A stretch of 64,000 bases of DNA from Ramlibacter alkalitolerans (GTDB lineage: Bacteria > Pseudomonadota > Gammaproteobacteria > Burkholderiales > Burkholderiaceae_C): NCBI RefSeq assembly GCF_016722765.1, contig NZ_JAEQND010000011.1:124001-188000 (forward strand), in the 5' to 3' direction. The translations under genes were made by a program, and so were the position numbers. The notes beneath the pieces were generated by a model. The model saw only the letters and a list, made by a program, of their open reading frames with translations. It did not search any database and was not told where the DNA came from. Each line of letters starts with the position of its first letter. Position 1 is the first letter of the stretch. Positions 33,471-41,442 of the stretch are shown here, piece after piece.

Positions 33471-34033
33471 GGTGATTCCTTGAGGAAGGGGGAAGGTGTG
33501 CGCGCCAGGGGCGCGGCGGAGGAAGGCGCCTGCGGATCCAGCGGCACGCCGTTGCAGACGAGGGAGCTGATCCGCTCGCCGCTGGAGTGCAGGCCGCGGC
33601 GCAGGTCGGCCACGGCGACGGCGGCGCGCTGCGCCACGAGCGTCGCATCGCCGTCGATCCCCAGCCACACCTTGACGCCTTGCGCAGGCACGACCTGGAC
33701 GTGCAGCCGCACGAGCGCCCGTTCGCTCTCGCGTTCCCTGCCGCCGCTCGGCGGCAGGGGCTCTGGTTCGCATGCGGTCTGGGAGGAGACCGGATGGGGG
33801 CGCGGGGTGGCCGGCTCGCCCGGCACGACGGGGCCGCCACACGATTCGAGGTCCCTGCCCTCGTCGTCGCGGCCGCGATCCTGCGGGCGCTGCGCCGGCT
33901 CCGCTGCCTCCAGGCTCGAGGCGGCGCGCTGCAGGTGCAGTTGCCACAGCATGCCGTGCGCGGCACGCGCGGCCAGCGCCGCCGCAGGCGGGGCGGCGAT
34001 CGCGTTGGGCAGGTCGAGCAGGGGCAGCTTCAC
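33461..34033 (-). CDS. fliK: Short FliK-like hook-length control protein
   Basis: A 190-residue protein starting at GTG 34033, which overlaps the fliJ stop. The C-terminal half has the FliK hook-length domain pattern: RALVRLHVQVVPAQGVKVWLGIDG, LVAQRAAVAVADLRRGLHSSG, then a Pro/Ser tail. The N-terminus starts VKLPLLDLPNAIAAPP. The middle (about residues 65-110) is a low-complexity, Gly/Pro/Glu-rich stretch that looks repeat-derived. Canonical FliK is 350-450 residues, and the FliK 'ruler' would be much shorter here. Family assignment is by position and the C-terminal pattern; moderate certainty. Confidence 0.65.
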   Translation of the reverse strand: MKLPLLDLPNAIAAPPAAALAARAAHGMLWQLHLQRAASSLEAAEPAQRPQDRGRDDEGRDLESCGGPVVPGEPATPRPHPVSSQTACEPEPLPPSGGRERESERALVRLHVQVVPAQGVKVWLGIDGDATLVAQRAAVAVADLRRGLHSSGERISSLVCNGVPLDPQAPSSAAPLARTPSPFLKESPWP

Positions 34034-34530
34034 TCGGACTCCCTGCCTTTGCGCAGTTGGGCGCAACGCCGCAGTTGCGTGAGCGCCAGCCACGCTGCGT
34101 CGGCCTCCCGGCACTCGTGGCGCAGTCGCGCCTGCAGGTGCTCCCGCTGCGCGGCGTCGCGCAAGAGCTGCACCGATTCGAGCTGGCGCTGGCGTTGCGC
34201 GCAGGCTTCGCGCGCCTCGGCCACGCGCTGCTGCATGGCCAGGCTGGCGGCAGCGGCGGCGATGCGTTCGCCTTCGAGGTGCGCGAGATAGCGCATCGCC
34301 TGCGCGCCGGCGAACACGTCGTGCCTGGCGCTTGCCAGCGCCAGCGCTTGCTGCTCGATCTGCTGCGCGCTGCGGCGGCGCTCGGCCTGGTCCAGATCGC
34401 ACGACTGCATTTGCAGGCGGGCGAGGGCGAGGCGGGCGCTTTCGACCTCGGCTTCGAGCCTGCGCTCCGCCGGCAGCAGGCGCCAGCGAAAGCCGCGCAG
34501 GTCGACCGCCCCCACCGGCCCGCGCTTCAT
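34030..34530 (-). CDS. fliJ: Flagellar export chaperone-like protein FliJ
   Basis: A 166-residue, almost wholly helical coiled-coil protein (RRLEAEVESARLALARLQMQ, QIEQQALALASARHDVFAGAQAMRYLAHLEGERIAAAAASLAMQQ and a C-terminal ALTQLRRCAQLRKGRESE). Length, position between fliI and fliK and composition fit FliJ, which sits in the FliI hexamer pore and links it to FlhA. Sequence is poorly conserved in the family, so the call rests mainly on context. Its start overlaps the fliI stop by 4 nt. Confidence 0.75.
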   Translation of the reverse strand: MKRGPVGAVDLRGFRWRLLPAERRLEAEVESARLALARLQMQSCDLDQAERRRSAQQIEQQALALASARHDVFAGAQAMRYLAHLEGERIAAAAASLAMQQRVAEAREACAQRQRQLESVQLLRDAAQREHLQARLRHECREADAAWLALTQLRRCAQLRKGRESE

Positions 34531-35855
34531 GCCGTACCCCCTTGGGCGAGGATCGCGCCGAGCTGCTGCAGCGCCAGGGCACGCGGCACGCCCCCGGCAT
34601 CCTGTCGCAACCAGGCAAAGAGCGGTGCCTCCAGGGCGAGCGCCGCGTCGAGCGCCGGATGGGCGCCCTTGGTGTACGCGCCTAGTTCCACCAGCTGCCG
34701 GTTGCGTTCCAGGACGGCAAGGTGGCGTACGGCTTCCCGCACACGCAGCCGATCGGGCTCGGTCGCGAGATCCTTGAGCAGGCGGCTCGCGCTGCGCAGC
34801 AGGTCGATGGCCGGGAAGTGGGCCTGCTGGGCCAGATCGCGCGACAGGACGATGTGGCCGTCGAGGATGGAGCGCATGCTGTCCGCCACCGGCTCGTTGA
34901 GGTCGTCGCCCTCCACCAGCACCGTGAGCAAGGCCGTGACGGAACCGCCGGAGGGCAAGGTGCCGCAACGCTCGCACAGTTGCGGCAGTTCCGCGAAGAC
35001 CGAGGGCGTGTAGCCGCGCGCCGTGGCCGGCTCGCCGGCCGCCAGTCCGACCTCGCGCCGGGCCATGGCGAGCCGGGTCATGGAGTCCATGGTGAGCAGG
35101 ACCTTGCGGCCCTCCTGCGCGAAATGGCGGGCGATCGCGACGGCCGCATGGGCGGCCCGGATGCGGGCGAGCGCCGGCTGCTCGGAGGTGGCCACCACGA
35201 CCACGGAGCGTCGAAGGCCGGTCTCCCCGAGCTGTTCCTCGATGAACTCGCGCACCTCGCGGCCTCGTTCGCCGATCAGCGCCACGACATTGAGGTCGGC
35301 CCGCGCATGCTGCGTGATCATTCCGAGCAGGCTGCTCTTGCCGACGCCGCTGCCCGCGAAGATCCCCATGCGCTGGCCTTCTCCCAAAGTCAGGAAGACG
35401 TCGATCGCGCGCACGCCGGTTTCCAGCACCCGTTCGATCCGCGGCCGCTCCATCGGATTGGTGGCCGGCGGGTACAGGTCGGCCCAGTTACCCACGGCAG
35501 GCCGGGGGCGGCCATCGAGCGGCTCACCGAAGCCATCGATCACGCGTCCGACCAGCTGCGGGCCCACCCCGATGCGCGATGCATGCCCCAGCGCGACCAC
35601 CTTGCAACCCGCGCCTACGCCGCGCAGCGGCGCGTAAGGGAGCAACACGACCCGGCCCTGCTCCAGGCCGACGACTTCCGCGAGAACGGGCGGAGCCGAG
35701 CCTTCATCGTCCGGCAGCACACGGCACATCTCGCCCAGGTCGGCCCGCGGGCCCTCGGCCTCGATCGCCAGGCCTTGCAGCCGGCGCACCCAGCCGATGC
35801 GTTGCACCAGTTGCGCCGAACGCAGCGCCTCGCGATAGCCGGAGAGGACGCTCAC
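34527..35855 (-). CDS. fliI: Flagellum-specific ATPase FliI
   Basis: A 442-residue ATPase related to F1 beta. Walker A AGSGVGKSS is at residues 167-175, followed by ARADLNVVALIGERGREVREFIEE, VLLTMDSMTRLAMARREVGLAAGEPATARGYTPSVFAELPQL... and GGSVTALLTVLVEGDDLNEPVADSMRSILDGHIVLSR (DELSEED-equivalent region). Length equals FliI of E. coli (457). Starts at GTG 35855 overlapping fliH's stop. It powers export together with FliH and FliJ. Confidence 0.96.
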   Translation of the reverse strand: MSVLSGYREALRSAQLVQRIGWVRRLQGLAIEAEGPRADLGEMCRVLPDDEGSAPPVLAEVVGLEQGRVVLLPYAPLRGVGAGCKVVALGHASRIGVGPQLVGRVIDGFGEPLDGRPRPAVGNWADLYPPATNPMERPRIERVLETGVRAIDVFLTLGEGQRMGIFAGSGVGKSSLLGMITQHARADLNVVALIGERGREVREFIEEQLGETGLRRSVVVVATSEQPALARIRAAHAAVAIARHFAQEGRKVLLTMDSMTRLAMARREVGLAAGEPATARGYTPSVFAELPQLCERCGTLPSGGSVTALLTVLVEGDDLNEPVADSMRSILDGHIVLSRDLAQQAHFPAIDLLRSASRLLKDLATEPDRLRVREAVRHLAVLERNRQLVELGAYTKGAHPALDAALALEAPLFAWLRQDAGGVPRALALQQLGAILAQGGTA

Positions 35856-36586
35856 GCCGTCTCTCCTGCGCTGTCTTGGCTGCTGCTCGCTCTCGCTTCG
35901 AGCAAGGCCGCCTTGCAGGCCTCGAGGATGGCGTCCAGGCGCGCATCGAGCGCGCCGGAGGTGGACTTCAGGATGCACCCACCCAGCGCCACCTGGGCGT
36001 CGCCGATGACGGGCACGGCGCCCGACCCCGGGCGCTGGAGCAGTTCCGCATCCTGGGGATGCACGTGCAGCACCACGTCCGGTGCACCGTGCTGCGCCAG
36101 AAGGTGCGCGAGTTGCGCCCGCACGAACGCCGGCTGCACGGCACTGGCGCCGACCACGCGGCACAGCGTCTCGTGGCAAAGGACCACCATCTCGTCCTGG
36201 GCACTCCACAGGAGATCGGCGACTGCGGCCTGCGCATGCTGCGCGATGCGGCGCAGCCGCTCGTGCTCGGCGACCCACTGGGCTTCGGCTTGCGCCAGCG
36301 CGCGCTGCACGGCCTGCCGGACTTCCTCCGCTGCCTGTGCACGGCCTTCGCGCAGCCCCTCGGCACGGCCGGCGCGCAGGCCTTCCTCGTGGCCTTGCTC
36401 ACGCCCTTGCCGCAGGGCCTGCGCGTGCGCCTGACGCAGAGCCTGGTCCTCCTCCGCTTCGTCCATCAGAGCCTGTGCCGCCGGCGCCGAAGCGCCGCCG
36501 GTTCTCGCGCGCCCGAGGCGCAAGGGCGCACTGTCGAAGCGGATGCCGCGCAGCACCTCCGCCGCGTTCGAAGATCCGCTGCTCAT
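35852..36586 (-). CDS. fliH: Flagellar export ATPase regulator FliH
   Basis: A 244-residue protein. The central helical part has repeated G-x-x-x-G-like spacing (RQGREQGHEEGLRAGRAEGLREGRAQAAEEVRQ, about residues 55-90), the hallmark of FliH/YscL stalks. The C-terminal domain VVLHVHPQDAELLQ...GAVPVIGDAQVALGGCILKSTSGALDARLDAILEACKAAL binds FliI. Its ATG overlaps the FliG-like stop. Length and position fit well. Confidence 0.9.
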   Translation of the reverse strand: MSSGSSNAAEVLRGIRFDSAPLRLGRARTGGASAPAAQALMDEAEEDQALRQAHAQALRQGREQGHEEGLRAGRAEGLREGRAQAAEEVRQAVQRALAQAEAQWVAEHERLRRIAQHAQAAVADLLWSAQDEMVVLCHETLCRVVGASAVQPAFVRAQLAHLLAQHGAPDVVLHVHPQDAELLQRPGSGAVPVIGDAQVALGGCILKSTSGALDARLDAILEACKAALLEARASSSQDSAGETA

Positions 36587-37122
36587 CGCCGCCCCCGCAT
36601 CGCACGGAGTCGCCGCCGCATGGCTTGCCACAGTGAAGGGGTGCGCGGGTTTGCCGCTTCCCACACACAGGGGGCAAGCTCCGCGACGGCTGCAGCCTGC
36701 AGGCCGCCGGCCTGGCTCACACCCGCAGCCGTGCGATCGACGCCGCGCGCGAATGCAGGGGGCAGCTCCGCCAGCAGTTGGTCGCGCCACGGCCAGGGCT
36801 GGCTCGCCAGCAGGGCAGCCGCCATGCGCGGCGGCTCGGCGCACAGGAGCGCTGCGAGCCTGCGCACACCCGCGGCATCGAGCGCCGGCAGGGCACCGAC
36901 AGCGCTGCGATCCTCGTGTGCGTCCTCAGGGAGGAGGGTGCGGGCGAGCTCCGGCTCGCGCGGAATCCCGAGTTCCTCGAGTTCCTGCAACAGCGGGCCC
37001 AGGGCGGCCTGCTGTTCGCCGGAGAGCGCGTTCAGCACCCATTGCCGGTCGGCACCCCCGAGCGCATGCAGGGTCAACGCTGCGTGATGGGCCGGAGTGG
37101 GCAGCGGCGTGGCCGGCGTCAT
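36583..37122 (-). CDS. Truncated FliG-like protein lacking the torque domain
   Basis: A 179-residue protein in the position of fliG, between fliF and fliH, with overlapping ATGA junctions on both sides, so it is translated in the operon. Two helical segments resemble FliG N and middle domains: AALTLHALGGADRQWVLNALSGEQQAALGPLLQ (about 12-45) and LAALLCAEPPRMAAALLASQPWPWRDQLLAELPP (about 90-124), the latter like the FliG 'EHPQ' repeat. Canonical FliG is about 330 residues and its C-terminal third interacts with MotA; nothing of that length or charge pattern is present. The C-terminus is instead basic (RRRLRAMRGRR). Could also be an unrelated MS-ring adaptor. Confidence 0.6.
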   Translation of the reverse strand: MTPATPLPTPAHHAALTLHALGGADRQWVLNALSGEQQAALGPLLQELEELGIPREPELARTLLPEDAHEDRSAVGALPALDAAGVRRLAALLCAEPPRMAAALLASQPWPWRDQLLAELPPAFARGVDRTAAGVSQAGGLQAAAVAELAPCVWEAANPRTPSLWQAMRRRLRAMRGRR

Positions 37123-38579
37123 GCGTGCCTCCCGCGCGCGGGAGCGGACGGCGCCGCAACGGGTGGCATGGGGGTCTGCAGCATCCATGCGCGCACCTGC
37201 TGCAGCGCGGCCTCGCGCTGCGCCTGCGACAGGCGCGGCACATCGGGCAAGGGCGCGACCGGTCGGCGCTGCCGCCACCCGAGCACCAGCAGCAGCAGCG
37301 CGAGCAACGCCACCCCGACCGCCAACGGCAGCGCCCAATCGGGAAGGTCCATGGCATGCGCGCTGGCCGGCGTGGTGACAGGCAGCGGTGCGGGCGTTGC
37401 CGCCACGGGCACCGGGGTGGCCGCCGGCTGCAGCGCCTGGACGACCACCGTGTCGCCGCGCTCGGCGGAGGCGCCCACGGCGGCAGCGACCAGTCTTTGC
37501 ACCTGCTCGCGCTGTTCCGCCGCGAGCGGCTGGCGCACGACGGCGACGACCTGGATGCGCCGCACCGCCCCCGGCTGGCTGACCACCTGCTCCACCCGCC
37601 GCCCCGTCTGGTACTCGACGTCCCTCTGCATGCTGCTGCCGCGCGCGGCGCGTGCCTCCGCATTGCGCAGATCGGGGCTGGCGCTGTCACGCGCCGATTC
37701 CTTTTCCCGCACCAGCACGCCGGTCGCGGGGCCGCCCCGCGCATCCGGCGTGGCGAGCACGTCTTCCGTCGTGACACGGACCTGGTCCATGTCCAGCACG
37801 AGATCCACGCTGGCCAGGGCCTGGCCGGCGCCGAAGGCCTGCTCCAGCACGGCCGCCGCCTTGCGCGCCAGGTAGTTCTCCATTTCCCGCTTCAGTTCCA
37901 GGCGCGCCGCGCCTGTGCCTCCGGCGGCGTCGGCGTCCGGGTCCACCGCCCGCGTCAGCGCCACGCCACGCTGGTCGACGATCGTCACTTCCGCGGCCTG
38001 CAGTCCCGGCACTGCGGCGGCCACCAGGCGCTGGATGCCGCTGACCTGCTCGCCGCGCAAGGACTGCCCCGGCCGCAGCGTGAGCGTGATGGCCGCCTTG
38101 GGACGGGTGGTGTTCTGGCGGAACAGACCCTGCTCCGGCAGGGCAAGGTGCACGCGCACGTCGCGCACCTCGGGGAACGCGAGGATCGTGCGGGTGAGTT
38201 CGCCCTGCAGCGCGCGCTGGTAGTTGATCTTCTGCGCGAATTCGGTCATGCCGAAGTCGCTGGTGTTGAACACCTCGAAGCCGACGGAACCATGCAGCGG
38301 CAGGTCGCGCCCCATCAACTTCATGCGCGCGGCGTGCACCTGCGAGCGGTCGACAAGCAGGGTGCGTCCCTGGTCCGCCACCGAGTAGGGGATCTTCAGC
38401 TTGTCCAGTTCACCGGCAAGCGTGGCTGCATCCTGCTCGCGCAGGTCCGAGAACAGCACCGCAGGTTCGCTGCGCAACAGCCACCAGCCTGCCACGCCGC
38501 ACAGCAGCAGCACGGCTGCGCAAGCGGCGACGAATCCGAGCCTGGCAGCGGGTGCCAGGGTCTCCCACCAGCTCTTCAT
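37119..38579 (-). CDS. fliF: Flagellar MS-ring protein FliF
   Basis: A 486-residue membrane protein. The first transmembrane helix is at residues 15-35 (FVAACAAVLLLCGVAGWWLL). The YscJ/FliF ring domains follow: VLFSDLREQDAATLAGELDKLKIPYSV, VFNTSDFGMTEFAQKINYQRALQGELTRTILAFPEVRDVRVHLALPE, and KEMENYLARKAAAVLEQAFG. The second helix (WALPLAVGVALLALLLLVLGW) lies near 415-435. Only about 50 residues follow it, somewhat short for the FliG-binding tail. Canonical FliF is 550-570. The shorter tail is in keeping with the reduced FliG-like partner. Confidence 0.93.
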   Translation of the reverse strand: MKSWWETLAPAARLGFVAACAAVLLLCGVAGWWLLRSEPAVLFSDLREQDAATLAGELDKLKIPYSVADQGRTLLVDRSQVHAARMKLMGRDLPLHGSVGFEVFNTSDFGMTEFAQKINYQRALQGELTRTILAFPEVRDVRVHLALPEQGLFRQNTTRPKAAITLTLRPGQSLRGEQVSGIQRLVAAAVPGLQAAEVTIVDQRGVALTRAVDPDADAAGGTGAARLELKREMENYLARKAAAVLEQAFGAGQALASVDLVLDMDQVRVTTEDVLATPDARGGPATGVLVREKESARDSASPDLRNAEARAARGSSMQRDVEYQTGRRVEQVVSQPGAVRRIQVVAVVRQPLAAEQREQVQRLVAAAVGASAERGDTVVVQALQPAATPVPVAATPAPLPVTTPASAHAMDLPDWALPLAVGVALLALLLLVLGWRQRRPVAPLPDVPRLSQAQREAALQQVRAWMLQTPMPPVAAPSAPARGRHA

Positions 38580-38607
38580 GCATCCTCCATGGGTGTTCGT
38601 GGCCGTG

Positions 38608-38925
38608 CTAGATCTGCATCCGCATCACGTCCTGGTAGGCCTCCAGGGCGCGATTGCGAACCTGCAGGGCGAGTTGCAGCGCGATGCGGCTTTCCTCCAG
38701 CCGCACCATCACCTCGTGCAGGTTCGCCGTCTCGCCGGCCGCGAGCCGCTGCAGGTCGACCTGGCTGGCCAGCAGCTGCTGGTTCAGGTCCTGCAGGCCC
38801 TGCGCCACCTGCGCACCGAAGCCGGTGCCCGCGGTGGCGGAGGCTGCCGCTGGGCCCGCTGCAGCCGCGGCGCTGGCAGGCACTTCGTCGTGCATGCCCA
38901 TGGCCTGGATCGCCTCGATGTTCAT
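38608..38925 (-). CDS. fliE: Flagellar MS-ring/rod adaptor FliE
   Basis: A 105-residue protein. The C-terminal half carries the FliE motif: FGAQVAQGLQDLNQQLLASQVDLQRLAAGETANLHEVMVRLEESRIALQLALQVRNRALEAYQDVMRMQI (about 36-105), in which HEVM..EK..L.L....RNK..EAY.E.M.M is well conserved. It joins the rod to the MS ring and is exported early. ATG 38925 overlaps the flgC stop. The length is normal. Confidence 0.93.
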   Translation of the reverse strand: MNIEAIQAMGMHDEVPASAAAAAGPAAASATAGTGFGAQVAQGLQDLNQQLLASQVDLQRLAAGETANLHEVMVRLEESRIALQLALQVRNRALEAYQDVMRMQI

Positions 38926-39350
38926 GATCCCCTCCCGATCTCCAGCGTCTTCAGAGCCAGCGACCGTGCGCTGTTCAGGGCGGCCACGTTGGCCTCGTAG
39001 GAGCGCATCGCGCTCATGAGGGTCACGATTTCGGTGGCGGGATCGACGTTCGCCTGGTGCACGAAGCCGCGCGCGTCCGCGAGCGGATGGCCGGGGTCGT
39101 GCACCATGCGCGGCGCGGCGACCGTGGCTTCGACGGTGGCTACCGGGAGCGCGCCCGTTTGCAGACCCGTGTCGACCATCGACTCGAACGGAACGGAGGG
39201 CGCGACGAGGACGCGCAGCGGCTGGTACGCGGGCGCGCCGGGCCCCTGCACGCTGTGTGCGTTCGCCAGGTTGAGGGCAGCGACCTCGACCCGCATGCGC
39301 TGCACCGACATGCCCGCGGCACTGATCGCAAAGGTTTGCGCGAAATCCAT
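38922..39350 (-). CDS. flgC: Flagellar proximal rod protein FlgC
   Basis: A 142-residue rod protein. The N-terminal FAISAAGMSVQRMRVEVAALNLANAHSVQGPG is the FlgC form of the rod helix with the NLANA motif. The C-terminus ANVDPATEIVTLMSAMRSYEANVAALNSARSLALKTLEIGR has the FlgC pattern NV....EM..M..A.R.YEANV......L....L.IG. Length is normal (E. coli 134). flgB lies 3 nt upstream and fliE overlaps by 4 nt. Confidence 0.94.
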   Translation of the reverse strand: MDFAQTFAISAAGMSVQRMRVEVAALNLANAHSVQGPGAPAYQPLRVLVAPSVPFESMVDTGLQTGALPVATVEATVAAPRMVHDPGHPLADARGFVHQANVDPATEIVTLMSAMRSYEANVAALNSARSLALKTLEIGRGS

Positions 39351-39353
39351 CGG

Positions 39354-39737
39354 CTATTTCCTCCCGTCGCCGGCGGCAAGCGCCAGCAAGCCAAGATGGC
39401 GGGACAGCCCCTGGACGAGAGCCTGGTACTCCACCCCGTTGCGCGCGAGCTCGCTCATCTCGGCATCCAGCTGCACGACGGCGGCCTGGCCGCTGGCATC
39501 GAATGCCGGTTCGGCTTCGGCGCGCAGGCTGTCGACGGCGGCGGCATCCAGCGCGCCTCTTTCCGCCAGCGCACTGCGCGCCTGCGCCAAGTGCGCGTCG
39601 AACGAAACCCTCTGGGGCACGTAGCCCGGGGTGCTTGCGTTCGCGATGTTGGCTGCCACTGCGGCCTGGCGGCGGCTGGCCGTCTCCAGCGCCGCCGACA
39701 GGGCCGCCGTGGTGATGGTCTCGATGGGCATCGGCAT
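39354..39737 (-). CDS. flgB: Flagellar proximal rod protein FlgB
   Basis: A 127-residue rod protein. The N-terminal LETASRRQAAVAANIANASTPGYVPQRVSF holds the NIAN..TPGY rod motif. The C-terminal helix (SELARNGVEYQALVQGLSRHLGLL) matches the FlgB pattern E....N...Y.A....L. ATG 39737 has AGGAG 7 nt upstream and is preferred over GTG 39752. It lies just after flgI. Length is close to E. coli FlgB (138). Confidence 0.9.
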   Translation of the reverse strand: MPMPIETITTAALSAALETASRRQAAVAANIANASTPGYVPQRVSFDAHLAQARSALAERGALDAAAVDSLRAEAEPAFDASGQAAVVQLDAEMSELARNGVEYQALVQGLSRHLGLLALAAGDGRK

Positions 39738-39748
39738 GCAGGTGCTCC

Positions 39749-40864
39749 TCACTGGACGACCAGCTCGCCATGCAGGGCGCCGGCTGCCTTCACGGCGCGC
39801 AGGATGGAAATGATGTCGCGCGTGCCGGTCTTCATGCGCGCCAGCGCCTGCACGAGATCGGACACGGTGCCGGCACTGGCCAGGAAGCCGACGCCGACGG
39901 GCTCTTCCACCTCCAGTTGCGTGTTCGTCACCAGCGCGCTGACGACGCCCGGTCCGGCACGGCCGGCGAAGGAAGGTTGCGACACGCTGTTCTGGCTGGC
40001 GATGGAAATCTTCAGGTCACCGTGCGAGATGGCGATGCGCGAGATGCGCACGTCGCCGCCGGCCACCACCGTTCCGGTGCGTTCGTTGATGACGACGCGG
40101 GCACGCCGGTCCGGCTCCACCGCGACGTTCTCGACGCGGGCGAGAAAGCCGACCAGTTCGTCGCGCAGACCCTCGGGAACCTCGATCTCCACGCCGGAGG
40201 CATCCCGCGCGTGGGCGATGCCGGGCGCGACCTGGCTGTTGATGGCGGCGACCACGCGGCTCGCCGTCGTGTAGTCCGGCTCGGCAAGCACGAAGGTCAC
40301 CTGCGCGGGCGGGGCCATGCGCTTCGCCATGCCGACCTCCACCGTGGCACCGTTGGGAATGGAACCGGCCGTGGGGTGGTTCTTCTGCACCACGTTGCCG
40401 TTCGCGTCGTAGCGGTGTCCGCCGATGGAAAGCGGCCCCTGCGCCAGCGCATAGATGCGGCCGTCGGGCCCGCGCAGCGCCGTCAGCAGCAGGTTGCCCC
40501 CGAGCAGGCTGCGCGCGTCGCCGCTGGAACTCACCGTCACGTCGAGCCCATCGCCTTCCCGGGCCAGGGCCGGCAGCGAGGCACTCACCATCACGACGGC
40601 CACGTTGCGGCTGTTCACCTGCTCCGGGGCGACGCCCAGGTTGAACTGCGACAGCACATTGGAGAGCGCCTGCCGCGTCGCCCGGTTGGCCGGCGAGTCA
40701 CCGGTACCGGCCAGCCCGGTCACGATGCCGGTGCCGACCAGCACGTTGTCGCGCCAGCCCTGGACCTTCCCGAGGTCCTTCACCCGCAGCGGCGCGTCCT
40801 TGGCGGCGCAAGCGAGCGCCAGCAGCAGGGCGGCAGCGAAGAGGAAGGGGCGAGGGCAACGCAT
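39749..40864 (-). CDS. flgI: Flagellar P-ring protein FlgI
   Basis: A 371-residue secreted protein. The signal peptide MRCPRPFLFAAALLLALACA ends near A20. FlgI motifs are RVKDLGKVQGWRDNVLVGTGIVTGLAGTGDS, LSNVLSQFNLGVAPEQVNSRNVAVVMVSASLPAL, VSSSGDARSLLGGNLLLTALRGPDGRIYALAQGPLSIGG, and VVINERTGTVVAGGDVRI. It assembles the bushing in the peptidoglycan layer with FlgA's help. Length is normal (about 365). The two conserved disulfide cysteines of enteric FlgI are not evident. Confidence 0.95.
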   Translation of the reverse strand: MRCPRPFLFAAALLLALACAAKDAPLRVKDLGKVQGWRDNVLVGTGIVTGLAGTGDSPANRATRQALSNVLSQFNLGVAPEQVNSRNVAVVMVSASLPALAREGDGLDVTVSSSGDARSLLGGNLLLTALRGPDGRIYALAQGPLSIGGHRYDANGNVVQKNHPTAGSIPNGATVEVGMAKRMAPPAQVTFVLAEPDYTTASRVVAAINSQVAPGIAHARDASGVEIEVPEGLRDELVGFLARVENVAVEPDRRARVVINERTGTVVAGGDVRISRIAISHGDLKISIASQNSVSQPSFAGRAGPGVVSALVTNTQLEVEEPVGVGFLASAGTVSDLVQALARMKTGTRDIISILRAVKAAGALHGELVVQ

Positions 40865-40866
40865 GG

Positions 40867-41442
40867 CTACAGGCCCACCGCGTCGAGAAACCGGCGCCAC
40901 CAGGCGCGGCGATTGCGGTCGCTGAGGTCGCCTTCGCCGACATACGTGATGCGGGCCTGGGCGATGCGGGTGGACTGCACCACGTTGCCGTCGCTGATGT
41001 CCACCGGCCGCACGATGCCCTCCAGCGTGACACGCTGCGCCTCCTCGTTGACGGTGACCGCCTGTGTGCCCGCAATGCGCAACTGCCCTTGCGGCAGGAC
41101 TTCCTGCACCGTGACTGTCACGGTGGTGAGCAGCCGGCTGGCGCGTTGCGTCCGGCCGCCGCCGTCGAAGTCGCCCGCCACCGAGAGCGCTGCCTGGGCC
41201 GCCTTGTTGCTGCCGTGCGCGAGATCCGCCTGCAGGTGGTTGCTGCGGCGCGTCCCGGTCTCGGCGCTGCTGGTGGCACTGGAGTTCTCGAACACCTGCA
41301 CGGTCAGCACGTCGCCGGGGCGGAACGCCTTGTTGTCGGCAGTGAGGCCGCGGAAGGACTCTTCGCGGAACAGGCTCTGCGCCTGGCCCGCGAACGCGAT
41401 CGCGGCGAGTCCGGCGGCGAGGATCGTGCGGCACCGGCTCAC
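40867..41442 (-). CDS. flgH: Flagellar L-ring protein FlgH, no lipobox
   Basis: A 191-residue secreted protein starting at GTG 41442. Core FlgH motifs are FRPGDVLTVQVFENSSATSSAETGTRRSNHL, VTVTVQEVLPQGQLRIAGTQAVTVNEEAQRVTLEGIVRPVDISDGNVVQSTRIAQARITYVGEGDLSD, and WWRRFLDAVGL. The N-terminus ILAAGLAAIAFAGQAQS is an ordinary signal peptide ending GQA-QS, and no Cys follows it. Canonical FlgH is a lipoprotein with an L..C lipobox and about 230 residues. This one would not be lipidated. Confidence 0.9.
   Translation of the reverse strand: MSRCRTILAAGLAAIAFAGQAQSLFREESFRGLTADNKAFRPGDVLTVQVFENSSATSSAETGTRRSNHLQADLAHGSNKAAQAALSVAGDFDGGGRTQRASRLLTTVTVTVQEVLPQGQLRIAGTQAVTVNEEAQRVTLEGIVRPVDISDGNVVQSTRIAQARITYVGEGDLSDRNRRAWWRRFLDAVGL

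Noticed and set aside
36543..38927. Very long open frames on the plus strand opposite fliF-fliH (e.g. 794 codons)
   Set aside because: Shadow frames of high-GC coding sequence: Arg/Pro/Ala/His-rich, no ribosome binding site and no recognisable domains, while the minus strand encodes clear flagellar proteins.
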